Of a DNA stretch of 64,000 bases, positions 36,258 through 53,264 are shown piece after piece (the stretch's first letter is position 1; every line of letters begins with the position of its first letter). The translations under genes were made by a program, and so were the position numbers. The notes below the pieces were generated by a model that had not been told where the DNA came from, did no database searches, and worked only from the letters and a program-made list of their open reading frames with translations. The stretch covers positions 19,066,036 through 19,130,035 of the forward strand of contig CAXIPT010000001.1 of the NCBI GenBank assembly GCA_964030475.1. Reading direction: 5' to 3'. The DNA comes from Tethya wilhelma (Eukaryota; Porifera; Demospongiae; Tethyida; Tethyidae).

Positions 36258-36640
36258 ACCACAGTGGCGGATCCAGGATTATAGAAAGGGGTTATCTTAG
36301 TAGAATGCGCGCGAAGCGCGCGCAAAATTTTACCCTAGCCACGCCCACTTTCGGTAAAACCACGCCTATTTTACGTATAGCTCCACCCATTTCTAATTGC
36401 ATGAACTTTGTACTTTACTATACAAGCGGTGTTTCTAGCTCGTGCGTAGCTATTTTTGGAGGTATCTACACTTTCTGGGCTTATTTGCTGGCAGCCAATG
36501 CTTTTCAAGTAAGTATTATACTTGTGAGAGGCCAGCAGTTGGTTTTCTCTTGATTTTTGAGACTGAAATAAATTTTAGCCTTGTCTGAAAGGGGGTATCC
36601 ATGGATACATTGATTGGATATCCCCCTAAATCCGCCACTG
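36258..36640. mobile_element. Inverted-repeat element with CAGTGGCGGATCC-type ends
   Basis: The left end reads CAGTGGCGGATCCAGGAT and the right end AAATCCGCCACTG, inverted copies. Just inside, GAAAGGGGTTAT faces ATATCCCCC. The interior includes GCGCGAAGCGCGCGC. Non-autonomous DNA-transposon-like element just upstream of the REX1BD-like gene. Confidence 0.7.
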
Positions 36641-36657
36641 CACCACTTGGTTAATTC

Positions 36658-36742
36658 TGCAGGGTACAAATTCCATTTAACGCGCACTAGACCTACAACA
36701 CGTGAACTCCGTATTCGTCTGTAAACTAGACCGTTTTTGTCC
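36658..36742. promoter_or_regulatory. REX1BD-like promoter, duplicated from the PIGW upstream region
   Basis: Near-identical to 27504-27585 (ACGTGAACTCCGTATTCGTC, GTAAACTAGACCGTTT). It ends exactly at the start codon of the REX1BD-like gene. The minus-strand partner that would be driven from here, a PIGW copy, is gone. Confidence 0.6.
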
Positions 36743-36882
36743 ATGGCAACTAACAGCATTGCCGACAATGTGAGGAAGGTGTTCTCTATTCAAGAGCAGA
36801 GGCAGGCGCAGTACACCACTTTGAAGAAGTATGTGGGTTGCTTATATCCGGTAGCAAGCTTTAATTAATTCTACTGCTAAGA

Positions 36883-36916
<34 letters not shown>

Positions 36917-37491
36917 TCAACTGCAGAGCTCAGGAGAAGTATACCTCACAGGAATGGACTCTCCAGCAGTACCAATCCACCATGGGTGAGGTCACGACCT
37001 CCTTCCAGTCCCTGTCCCAGCAGATTGTGAGCCTCATTGGTGCCTTTGAGGGTGTTGGTTTAAAAGAAGTGGTGACCATCTTGAAGGAGCTGCAACAGGC
37101 GGAGAAAGAGAAGCTACAGTTGATGGCCAGATGGCAGCTAATGAGCAGGGAAGAAGAGGAGAATGGCTCGGAAGAAAGAGAAAAGGATGAAATGGAGGAC
37201 TTTGGAGCTGCTTTGCAAGAAAAGCTAGAACTAAAGAAAAAGTTAGTGAAAGATGCATTTCAGAATATTTTTATAGTGGGGTATAGCACTTGCACTCACC
37301 TTTATGAGTAGTTTACTGTATGCATTTATTTTTACTGTATGCATTTATGTTTTAACTTTATTTATTTATTATTTTTTACTGTATGCATTTATTTTATAAC
37401 ATCTAGGTTGGCAAGTGTGGAAGGCTGTGTTGCTGAACTAATGCAAGATTTACGCTATGAATGTGAATCTTTTCTAGTCTCAACTACTTAA
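36743..37491 (+). CDS. REX1BD: Required-for-excision 1-B (REX1BD)-like protein
   Basis: Three exons, 36743-36828, 36927-37241 and 37407-37491, join in phase to 161 residues. The start codon context is CCATGG. The protein is almost wholly helical: VRKVFSIQEQRQAQYTTLKK, then a segment with SFQSLSQQIVSLIGAF, then KELQQAEKEKLQLMARWQLM. The order (early Gln/Arg-rich helix, central segment, then an LQxxEKEKL helix) resembles the Rex1-B domain, named from a Chlamydomonas DNA-repair locus; the animal proteins are small and poorly characterised. A different short coiled-coil protein cannot be excluded. An Asp/Glu-rich insert (about residues 95-115) is unusual. Confidence 0.65.
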
Positions 37492-37804
37492 CAGTGTTTA
37501 GACTTATGTATGATGGTTTTCATGCAACACTCTTACAGTATCAGTATTCATGCTTGCGAGGATGTTGTTCCTACACAGCAGCCCCACCCATCTTAATTGA
37601 CTTCCGGTTTGCGACAAGACCACACCCATTGTTGTGATAATCACCAGATTTAGCAGCTACTGACCTTTCTCAATTCTCGTGCTCTTGTTTCTGTTCAAAC
37701 TCTCTGTGAATATCTCTACAGTCTAGACCACGGCTACCTAGTCTAGCTAGCTACCTAGTAACCGAGCTATTGTACATATTTAGGGGAAGATAAATTGTGT
37801 ACAA

Positions 37805-45523
<7,719 letters not shown>

Positions 45524-46492
45524 GTTTTTGGGTTGTTTTTGATAATAATTTATTGTTGTCTCTCTATGCCTATGTGTTGTGTATGTGATTGTATGTTATT
45601 GTGTGTGTGCAATGTTAGTATGTGTTGTGCTTTAAATAGAGTAATGGTATTATAATTAATTTTAGTTCTGTATTTAAAATTATTATTTTTCTGTGTAGTG
45701 CATAATGTCCACATAACTAAATTCAGACAACTTTTCAATGCACGTGTGCAATGTGAATATGTGATCTTTCAAGTTTAATGGCTTTATTTTGTCTATGTTA
45801 TTTTGTTTCTTCATTGTATATTAATTTTTCTCACCATCTCAGAGTTTGTGTTTGTATTTGACTCTACAAAATGAATGAAATCTATTGTATTGCAAGTAGT
45901 TCTCTTTCACGTGATGAGCAACACTTTATTGTCTGACCTCAAGCCCTAAAGCTTCAAGTATGCAGTACCTAAATTTCTAGGTATTATCAATATACACATG
46001 GCTGATAAAAGTAATTTTTTAATATGCATTTGCATCTTCAGTAACAACCATGCAGTACACTCGTGGGGAAATCAAACTCACCAACCGATATAAAGTTGTA
46101 AGTCAGTTCAGGAAAAGCCACAAACTTTGAAGTATCAGTATCCTTTTGTTGTTTTGTATCACTCATTGCTTTCGTAAACAAGTTGAAAGTCATCATAATT
46201 GCAAAAAAGTTTATATTTTTTCGATAGAAATACCAATATCTGTGAAATTACTTACATTTTGCTATCTATATATCCATGCTGTATGCATTCGTGTATGTTG
46301 TATGCTTTCCAAAATTAGCATGTCGTATACATTACAGGTATAGACCTTGAGATCTGGTTTGTTGTTCTCTGCTTCAATGTCTATGCTTTCTAGTAGCTCA
46401 TTGGTATAATACTGTAAGAGCATTTAAAAGACCTAGAAACCCTATTATGTCTGTACCATTCTTGCCTCCACATACACACACACATACACTAG

Positions 46493-46620
46493 GGAGGAAT
46501 ATCTCACAACGTTGTCCAGTACCGGTTCATGGGGGTGCCTGACTTTGTCAGCTTTGTGATGGACATCTTGAGAGGAGCTGAGAACCTTGAGAAGAACAGA
46601 CGGATACCCATCCATTACAT
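46493..46620 (+). pseudogene. Duplicate receptor phosphatase D2 exon
   Basis: Homologous to exon 44632-44783 (GGISHNVVQYRFMG, then VPDFVSFVMDILRGAENL), with an in-frame loss of eight residues where the WPD loop lay. It ends IHYM, so the catalytic Cys position is Tyr. Splice sites survive. A further upstream exon is suggested at about 46050-46100 (TRGEIKLTN). Upstream D1 exons are absent, so it is a partial tandem copy. The same exon appears again at 48314-48441 in the assembly repeat. Confidence 0.75.
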
Positions 46621-46852
46621 GTAAGCTTCTTTGTCCAAGCATGCATGCTGACACAATTTATTGTTTTAATTGCTGGGGTATGCATACATGTATCATAATA
46701 TTAATAGCACTACAAAAACCTTTTCTTGGTTCTTATATTATGTTAATTGTACAATCTTATACATTAATCTTGAATTTGTTGTGCATGCATGCATGAGTAA
46801 TAGTTTTTGGTCATTATACATGCTTCAGTGACAGACACCTAGATGTGAAGGG

Positions 46853-48134
46853 TTAGACAACAGTTGCCATTTCTACACAATCAGTTTCACTGTCCAACCA
46901 TTTACTAGTAGTGTAACCGCCTACAACGATTAGTTCATTGGTGGGGAGAACAGCTGCAAAAAACCAGTCCCGACTAGTGTTCATCTGACTGATGACCTTC
47001 CATTTGTCGGAGGTGGGATGGTAGATACGGACATCAGAAGTGGGTGGTGAAAACACGGAATCTCGGCCACCGATGGCTAGCAGTCGACCTTGAAGTGTGA
47101 CACAAGCAGATTCTATAACTGGGAGATCAGCAATTCTGCTCCACACGGTAGCCCGGGGTGGTCTAGGACTAGGTAGTGATAGAGATCGAGATAAACGTCC
47201 TCCTAGTGATCTTGAATGACAAGACAGAAAGAGGTCAGCCAGGGTGCAGGTGTATACTGACTTGGTAGGCGTAGTCAGCTCTTTCTTTCCTCCACCAATG
47301 TAGAGACGTTCACCACAGATAGTTATTGAGGCATTGTATAGTGGTATAGGAAGGTCTGCAACAGATATCCATTCTTTTTTATCAGAGTTCATGATTTCCA
47401 CTGTTCTCAGTATCTCCCGGTCTTGACGTCCTCCAGCGACTATTAGAACTTGTCCAGTGAACACTGCACTTGTTACTGATCTCTTGGTGGGCATTGGTGG
47501 GAATATCTCCATCCAGCTGCCTTCCTCAGTGAGGCTGAAAAGATTATTGGTCACGTTATCTTTGTCATACCCACCAATGGCAGTTAGAGTGTTTCTGATG
47601 ACTACTAGGGAACTGTAGGGATAGGGACAGTCAGGAAGTTGTTCCCATGTCTTGTTTCTTGAGGTATATGCATACATAGTTTTAAAGCCACCAGCTCTGA
47701 GGTACACCATCTCACCGTCAACAACAGCGTTAGACTCTCTGCTGTGTATCTTACATGGTGCCTTCTTGCCCTCTCTCCACCTCAGTGTGAGGCTGTCCCT
47801 GGTTGCTGTGGCTGTTCTAGATCTAGCCCTGGAAGGAGGAGTCTGTGGGGGGTCTCTGAGGCTTGGTTGTGGTTCAACTAGTTCCTCAGTTGGTGATTTT
47901 CTCTTCAGCTGTTGTTCTAGTTCCTGGATTCGTGTCTGAAATTGAGCCGTCACTTGTTCACTAGATTCAAGTTGCTGAGTGAGCTGTTGCAGTTGTCTCT
48001 GTTGGTCTCTGATTGTTCCTCTTAGCTGTTGGCATTCTTGGGTTTGCTGAGCATGTTCTTGTCTCATGTGATGAATCTCCTCATCTTTGTCTTGAATTTG
48101 TTGTTGTAGTTCTTCCTCTCTCTTAGTTGCAGCT
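46853..48134 (-). other. Redundant partial copy of the kinase-kelch gene
   Basis: Encodes the coiled coil and kelch repeats identically to 48674-49955 but lacks the kinase domain because the contig ends at the N (48135). The open frame that continues to 48244 is an artefact of the junction. Not an independent gene. Confidence 0.8.
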
Positions 48135-48135
48135 N

Positions 48136-49955
48136 TTAGCATGTCGTATACATTACAGGTATAGACCTTGAGATCTGGTTTGTTGTTCTCTGCTTCAATG
48201 TCTATGCTTTCTAGTAGCTCATTGGTATAATACTGTAAGAGCATTTAAAAGACCTAGAAACCCTATTATGTCTGTACCATTCTTGCCTCCACATACACAC
48301 ACACATACACTAGGGAGGAATATCTCACAACGTTGTCCAGTACCGGTTCATGGGGGTGCCTGACTTTGTCAGCTTTGTGATGGACATCTTGAGAGGAGCT
48401 GAGAACCTTGAGAAGAACAGACGGATACCCATCCATTACATGTAAGCTTCTTTGTCCAAGCATGCATGCTGACACAATTTATTGTTTTAATTGCTGGGGT
48501 ATGCATACATGTATCATAATATTAATAGCACTACAAAAACCTTTTCTTGGTTCTTATATTATGTTAATTGTACAATCTTATACATTAATCTTGAATTTGT
48601 TGTGCATGCATGCATGAGTAATAGTTTTTGGTCATTATACATGCTTCAGTGACAGACACCTAGATGTGAAGGGTTAGACAACAGTTGCCATTTCTACACA
48701 ATCAGTTTCACTGTCCAACCATTTACTAGTAGTGTAACCGCCTACAACGATTAGTTCATTGGTGGGGAGAACAGCTGCAAAAAACCAGTCCCGACTAGTG
48801 TTCATCTGACTGATGACCTTCCATTTGTCGGAGGTGGGATGGTAGATACGGACATCAGAAGTGGGTGGTGAAAACACGGAATCTCGGCCACCGATGGCTA
48901 GCAGTCGACCTTGAAGTGTGACACAAGCAGATTCTATAACTGGGAGATCAGCAATTCTGCTCCACACGGTAGCCCGGGGTGGTCTAGGACTAGGTAGTGA
49001 TAGAGATCGAGATAAACGTCCTCCTAGTGATCTTGAATGACAAGACAGAAAGAGGTCAGCCAGGGTGCAGGTGTATACTGACTTGGTAGGCGTAGTCAGC
49101 TCTTTCTTTCCTCCACCAATGTAGAGACGTTCACCACAGATAGTTATTGAGGCATTGTATAGTGGTATAGGAAGGTCTGCAACAGATATCCATTCTTTTT
49201 TATCAGAGTTCATGATTTCCACTGTTCTCAGTATCTCCCGGTCTTGACGTCCTCCAGCGACTATTAGAACTTGTCCAGTGAACACTGCACTTGTTACTGA
49301 TCTCTTGGTGGGCATTGGTGGGAATATCTCCATCCAGCTGCCTTCCTCAGTGAGGCTGAAAAGATTATTGGTCACGTTATCTTTGTCATACCCACCAATG
49401 GCAGTTAGAGTGTTTCTGATGACTACTAGGGAACTGTAGGGATAGGGACAGTCAGGAAGTTGTTCCCATGTCTTGTTTCTTGAGGTATATGCATACATAG
49501 TTTTAAAGCCACCAGCTCTGAGGTACACCATCTCACCGTCAACAACAGCGTTAGACTCTCTGCTGTGTATCTTACATGGTGCCTTCTTGCCCTCTCTCCA
49601 CCTCAGTGTGAGGCTGTCCCTGGTTGCTGTGGCTGTTCTAGATCTAGCCCTGGAAGGAGGAGTCTGTGGGGGGTCTCTGAGGCTTGGTTGTGGTTCAACT
49701 AGTTCCTCAGTTGGTGATTTTCTCTTCAGCTGTTGTTCTAGTTCCTGGATTCGTGTCTGAAATTGAGCCGTCACTTGTTCACTAGATTCAAGTTGCTGAG
49801 TGAGCTGTTGCAGTTGTCTCTGTTGGTCTCTGATTGTTCCTCTTAGCTGTTGGCATTCTTGGGTTTGCTGAGCATGTTCTTGTCTCATGTGATGAATCTC
49901 CTCATCTTTGTCTTGAATTTGTTGTTGTAGTTCTTCCTCTCTCTTAGTTGCAGCT
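48136..49955. repeat. 1.82 kb block, copy 2 (probable unmerged contig overlap)
   Basis: Mate of 46315-48134. It includes the D2-like exon (48314-48441) and the kelch half of the kinase gene. This copy continues into the kinase domain and is taken as the real locus. Confidence 0.85.
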
Positions 49956-50920
49956 GGTTCTGGTCTTTCTTGAGCTCTCTTAACACTTTCTGTGAACTGA
50001 GGTGTTTCTTTCAGAGCTGCTACTTTGTGACACAGCTCCTGAGCTGAAGGACGTTCAACATCACTGTCCTTGAGACAGTCAAGTGCAATTGGTAGGAGAG
50101 GGTGGTTGGGATCAACTTGACTTATGTGGTTTTGTCGTCGTTCAATTTCTGGAACTCTTGCTTCAATTTTTGGGAATCGAGGATCAGTTGTGTGTACTAT
50201 CTTGAGTCTATCTCCTGGTTTAGGGAAGTACCTGGTCAAAATCTGGATGATGAGTGTTCCAATTGCAAAACAATCAATCTTTTCTGTGTAGACAGGTGGA
50301 TCTTTCACAGCTTCAGGAGGCATGTAGACATCTGTACCTGGACACATTGTAAAGGACACACGAGTAGCTTGAAGGTTTATGTCACCAAGCTTTGCCATTC
50401 CAAAGTCTGTTACTTTGGCTATCACATTTCCACGCAGTAACACATTGTTACTGGAGAGATCCCTGTGGGTGATTCCATTCAAATGGAGGTAAGAAATGGC
50501 CATGGTAATATCATGGCAAAAGTTGACCTGGATGTGGTAGGGGACTGCATCCTGTGAGCTCTCCAAGAAGTGGGTCAAGCTATCATCCATGAGCTCCATT
50601 AGTAGAACTGGCAGGCCAGTTTGAGGATCTTGGTGTGTGCCCAGGAACTGTACGATATTGGGATGCCTTATTGCACTCATGAACTCACACTCCTGCATGA
50701 AACGACTAATAGGTAGTCTGTGTTCTTTGTTGCGTTCAACTTGTTCATGTGCATTTGGATCAAAAAGAGTTTGATGAATAATTTTAGCAGCACACAGGAG
50801 ATTATCACATTGAGCTTTACAGACTATTCCATACGATCCAATACCAAGAGTTTTCTTTTTGAGGAGTTGAACAGATTTGAATCCAATGTTGGGTGTGTTT
50901 TGATGTAGTTGCTGAGCCAT
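48674..50920 (-). CDS. Protein kinase-coiled coil-kelch repeat protein, intronless
   Basis: A single open frame of 748 codons from the ATG at 50920. An ATG 12 codons upstream (50956) is also open, but the paralog at 51763-51864 is disrupted there, so MAQQLHQN is preferred. Kinase domain (about residues 20-315): glycine loop GIGSYG, Lys in CAAKII, HRDLSSNN catalytic loop, DFGMAK, and PPEA in place of APE. All catalytic residues are present. A Gln/Glu-rich coiled coil (about 325-415) and a Pro/Ser linker follow. The C-terminus has kelch motifs forming a propeller (AIGGYDKDN, IVAGGRQDRE, YIGGGKKE, AIGGRDSV, VVGGYTTSK). The sequence resembles tyrosine-kinase-like kinases, but substrate specificity cannot be read. 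Kinase-kelch fusions are unusual outside sponges. It lies antisense between duplicated D2 exons of the receptor phosphatase. Confidence 0.9.
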   Translation of the reverse strand: MAQQLHQNTPNIGFKSVQLLKKKTLGIGSYGIVCKAQCDNLLCAAKIIHQTLFDPNAHEQVERNKEHRLPISRFMQECEFMSAIRHPNIVQFLGTHQDPQTGLPVLLMELMDDSLTHFLESSQDAVPYHIQVNFCHDITMAISYLHLNGITHRDLSSNNVLLRGNVIAKVTDFGMAKLGDINLQATRVSFTMCPGTDVYMPPEAVKDPPVYTEKIDCFAIGTLIIQILTRYFPKPGDRLKIVHTTDPRFPKIEARVPEIERRQNHISQVDPNHPLLPIALDCLKDSDVERPSAQELCHKVAALKETPQFTESVKRAQERPEPAATKREEELQQQIQDKDEEIHHMRQEHAQQTQECQQLRGTIRDQQRQLQQLTQQLESSEQVTAQFQTRIQELEQQLKRKSPTEELVEPQPSLRDPPQTPPSRARSRTATATRDSLTLRWREGKKAPCKIHSRESNAVVDGEMVYLRAGGFKTMYAYTSRNKTWEQLPDCPYPYSSLVVIRNTLTAIGGYDKDNVTNNLFSLTEEGSWMEIFPPMPTKRSVTSAVFTGQVLIVAGGRQDREILRTVEIMNSDKKEWISVADLPIPLYNASITICGERLYIGGGKKELTTPTKSVYTCTLADLFLSCHSRSLGGRLSRSLSLPSPRPPRATVWSRIADLPVIESACVTLQGRLLAIGGRDSVFSPPTSDVRIYHPTSDKWKVISQMNTSRDWFFAAVLPTNELIVVGGYTTSKWLDSETDCVEMATVV

Positions 50921-51121
50921 ATTGTAAAAATGATAGAAGTTGTGTAGATCTTTCACAGCTTTTGCGAACAGCGTGATAGTAAAGTCTTCTTTGGTGACTA
51001 ATGGTCTGTTTTAATTGAAACTCCAATTAGCTTTGATTGACTCACTCTGCACTTTAGGCAAACTTAACCTATGCTCCCTTTGTTATTCTAGTCAAGATTG
51101 TGTAATAACTGTAATGTTCAT

Positions 51122-51203
51122 CAGTATAGCTAGTAATACTATGTCTTGAATTGGGTAAAAACACATGTACGTAGTCATGCATTATAATATTATATACACA
51201 TTT
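51122..51203 (+). repeat. Microinverted segment, orientation 1
   Basis: 82 bp beginning CAGTATAGCTAGTAATACTA, present in the opposite orientation at 52066-52143. The flanks on both sides (GTAATGTTCAT and AGTCACATTTCTAG) are collinear between the two duplicated blocks. Confidence 0.85.
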
Positions 51204-51275
51204 GAGTCACATTTCTAGATCCTATAGTGTTAGTACTGGGTTACCACACACACACACACACACACACACTCACAG

Positions 51276-51486
51276 TAAAAGCCTTGGTCCATCTGGTATC
51301 ATTTGCTCTCTGTGTCACTGCATCGAGAAGATCCGTCTGGAGAGGGTGGTGGATGTGTTCCAAGCCGTCCAGAGGATCCAACTCCAGCGCCCCGGGTCCA
51401 TAGAATCACTACAGCAGTATGCATTCATCTATGACTGTGTTTATGAGTTTATCAGAACCCATTCTGAGAACAATACACCGTGTTGA
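51276..51486 (+). pseudogene. Duplicate last exon of the receptor phosphatase, copy 2
   Basis: Encodes SLGPSGIICSLCHC and continues to the same C-terminus as exon 45313-45523, almost unchanged, including the stop codon. Acceptor intact. Could splice with 46493-46620 across the antisense kinase gene, or be a non-functional duplicate. Confidence 0.75.
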
Positions 51487-51762
51487 GTTTTGGTTTGTTT
51501 TGATAATAAAGTTATTGTTGTCTCTCTCTTCCTATGTATTGTGTATGTGATTGTATGTTATTGTGTGATACAGTCAGGATGGGTGGGAACTGCATGCGCC
51601 TGTGCTTTATAGCTTGTGTTGGTGATGTGGGTTTGATCTCATTTGTTATTATCATAGATTGTTTTATTTAGGCCTTTGTTTGAAAGTTTGGTTAGGGTTC
51701 CTAATTTGCATATCCAATAATATTCTCTCTGTTTTAACCATGTGTTTAAATTTTCTCTATNT

Positions 51763-51864
51763 GTAAACAGAACCGTACGATCCAATACCAAGAGTTTGAT
51801 CCTTTAGGAGTTGAATTGATCTGAAGCCAATTTTGGGTGTGTTTTGATGTAGTTGCTGAGCCAT
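51763..51864 (-). CDS. Partial second kinase-kelch paralog (5' end only)
   Basis: From the ATG at 51864 the minus strand reads MAQQLHQNTPKIGFRSIQ and then LGIGSYGSVY, where the contig ends at the N (51762). It differs from the 48674-50920 gene at several residues and has the fuller glycine-loop form GxGxxGxV. It is therefore probably a separate paralog, or a diverged allele, truncated by the assembly. Confidence 0.7.
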
Positions 51865-52065
51865 ATTGTAAAAATGACAGAAGTTGTGTAGCTAGATCTT
51901 TCACAGCTTTTGTGAACAGCGTAATAGTCTTCTTTGGTAACTAATGGTCTGTTTTAATCGAAACTCCAATTAGCTTTGATTGACTCACTCTGCACTTTAG
52001 GCAAACTTAACCTATGCTCCCTTTGTTATTCTAGTCAAGATTGTGTAATAACTGTAATGTTCATT

Positions 52066-52143
52066 AAATGTGTATATAATATTATAATGCATGACTACAT
52101 GTGTTTTTACCCAATTCAAGACGTAGTATTACTAGCTATACTG
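52066..52143 (-). repeat. Microinverted segment, orientation 2
   Basis: 78 bp, the reverse complement of 51122-51203 apart from a four-base deletion. See the matching entry. Confidence 0.85.
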
Positions 52144-52214
52144 AGTCACATTTCTAGATCCTAGTGTTTGTACTGGGTTACCACACACACATAAATGTAC
52201 ATGCACTCACACAG

Positions 52215-52425
52215 TAAAAGCCTCGGCCCATCTGGTATCATGTGCTCTCTGTGTCATTGCATCGAGAAGATCCGTCTGGAGAGGGTGGTGGATGTGTTCC
52301 AAGCCGTCCAGAGGATCCAACTCCAGCGTCCCGGGTCCATAGAATCACTACAGCAGTATGCATTCATCTATGACTGTGTTTATGAGTTTATCAGAACCCA
52401 TTCTGAGAACAATACACCGTGTTGA
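52215..52425 (+). pseudogene. Duplicate last exon of the receptor phosphatase, copy 3
   Basis: Third copy of the D2 C-terminal exon (SLGPSGIMCSLCHC onward), open to the same stop. The 3' flank (52430-52800) resembles that after the parent gene (45530-45900), so the whole block from last exon to 3' flank was copied. No other D2 exon accompanies it. Confidence 0.75.
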
Positions 52426-52429
52426 GTTT

Positions 52430-53264
52430 TGGTTTGTTTTTGATAATAATTTATTGTTGTCTCTCTATTCCTATGTATTGTGTATGTGATTGTATGTTTT
52501 TTTGTGTGTGTGTTTGGGTACATGTTGTGCTTTAAATAGTAACTTATAGACTTATAGTATGTAAAGACTGAGTGTATTAAAATGGGGTTATTTTTCCAGT
52601 GTGTAGTACATGATGTCTTCATAAACTAAATTCAGACAACTTTTCAATGCACGTGTGCAATGTGTGTATGTAATCTTAATGGTTTTATTTTATTGTTTTA
52701 TTATTAATTTTTATTATTTATTATTGTGTCTTCTTTGTACGTTAATTTTTCTCACCATCTCAGAGTTTGTTTGTATTTGACTCTGCAAAATGAAAACTAT
52801 TGTATTGCCAGTATATAGCTCTCTTTCAAACATGTGATGAGTGACGTACACTTTTGTCTGACCTCAAGTACCAGTCCTAAAACTTCAAGTATGTGTGCAC
52901 GTACTAGCTATATAGGCGTACCTGAACTTGTAGGTATTACATCACTATACATGTGGCGTGATCTGTACAGTATTTTTTTTTTATGTAGTACATCTTCATT
53001 AACAACCAGTGTTACATTCTGGCATGTACACGTTTCTTTTGAGTCAATCAGATTCGTTACAAACCTAATGTTGTGAATGTGCCATATGTGTATTATAGTT
53101 ATATACGATTACCAAATGATTAATCAGCACAATGAGCAAAACAGTCCCTCTTAGTGAAAATGCATACACCAATCGTACACGTGCACCTTTTGCTACAAAC
53201 AATTGCATGAGCCACGTACGTACAACAGAACTGACCTGTATAGGACAGACGGAGTCTTTTGACA
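52430..53264. other. Intergenic, 3' flank copy plus shared Calx-beta promoter sequence
   Basis: The first 400 bp repeat the 3' flank of the receptor phosphatase. About 53090-53180 contains AATGAGCAAAACAGTCCCT and ATTACCAAATGATTAATCAG. Their reverse complements occur at about 56625-56685, upstream of the inverted Calx-beta gene, so this is probably promoter or leader sequence shared by the two genes. Confidence 0.55.

Larger units (their letters stand above)
46315..48134. repeat. 1.82 kb block, copy 1 (probable unmerged contig overlap)
   Basis: Appears identical to 48136-49955 wherever compared, with a constant offset of 1,821, and ends at the single N (48135). The two conceptual proteins encoded are identical. 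This is best explained by one locus assembled twice at contig ends. Confidence 0.85.

Noticed and set aside
36258..36640. A small coding gene (82-codon frame at 36305-36553)
   Set aside because: The frame lies wholly inside an inverted-repeat element and has no homology.
47652..47939. Plus-strand frames of 95 codons opposite the kelch genes (also 49473-49760)
   Set aside because: Antisense shadows of the coiled-coil and linker coding sequence; no family features.
46853..48244. A 463-codon kelch protein without kinase domain
   Set aside because: It spans the single N at 48135 and is otherwise identical to the kinase-kelch gene; an assembly artefact.
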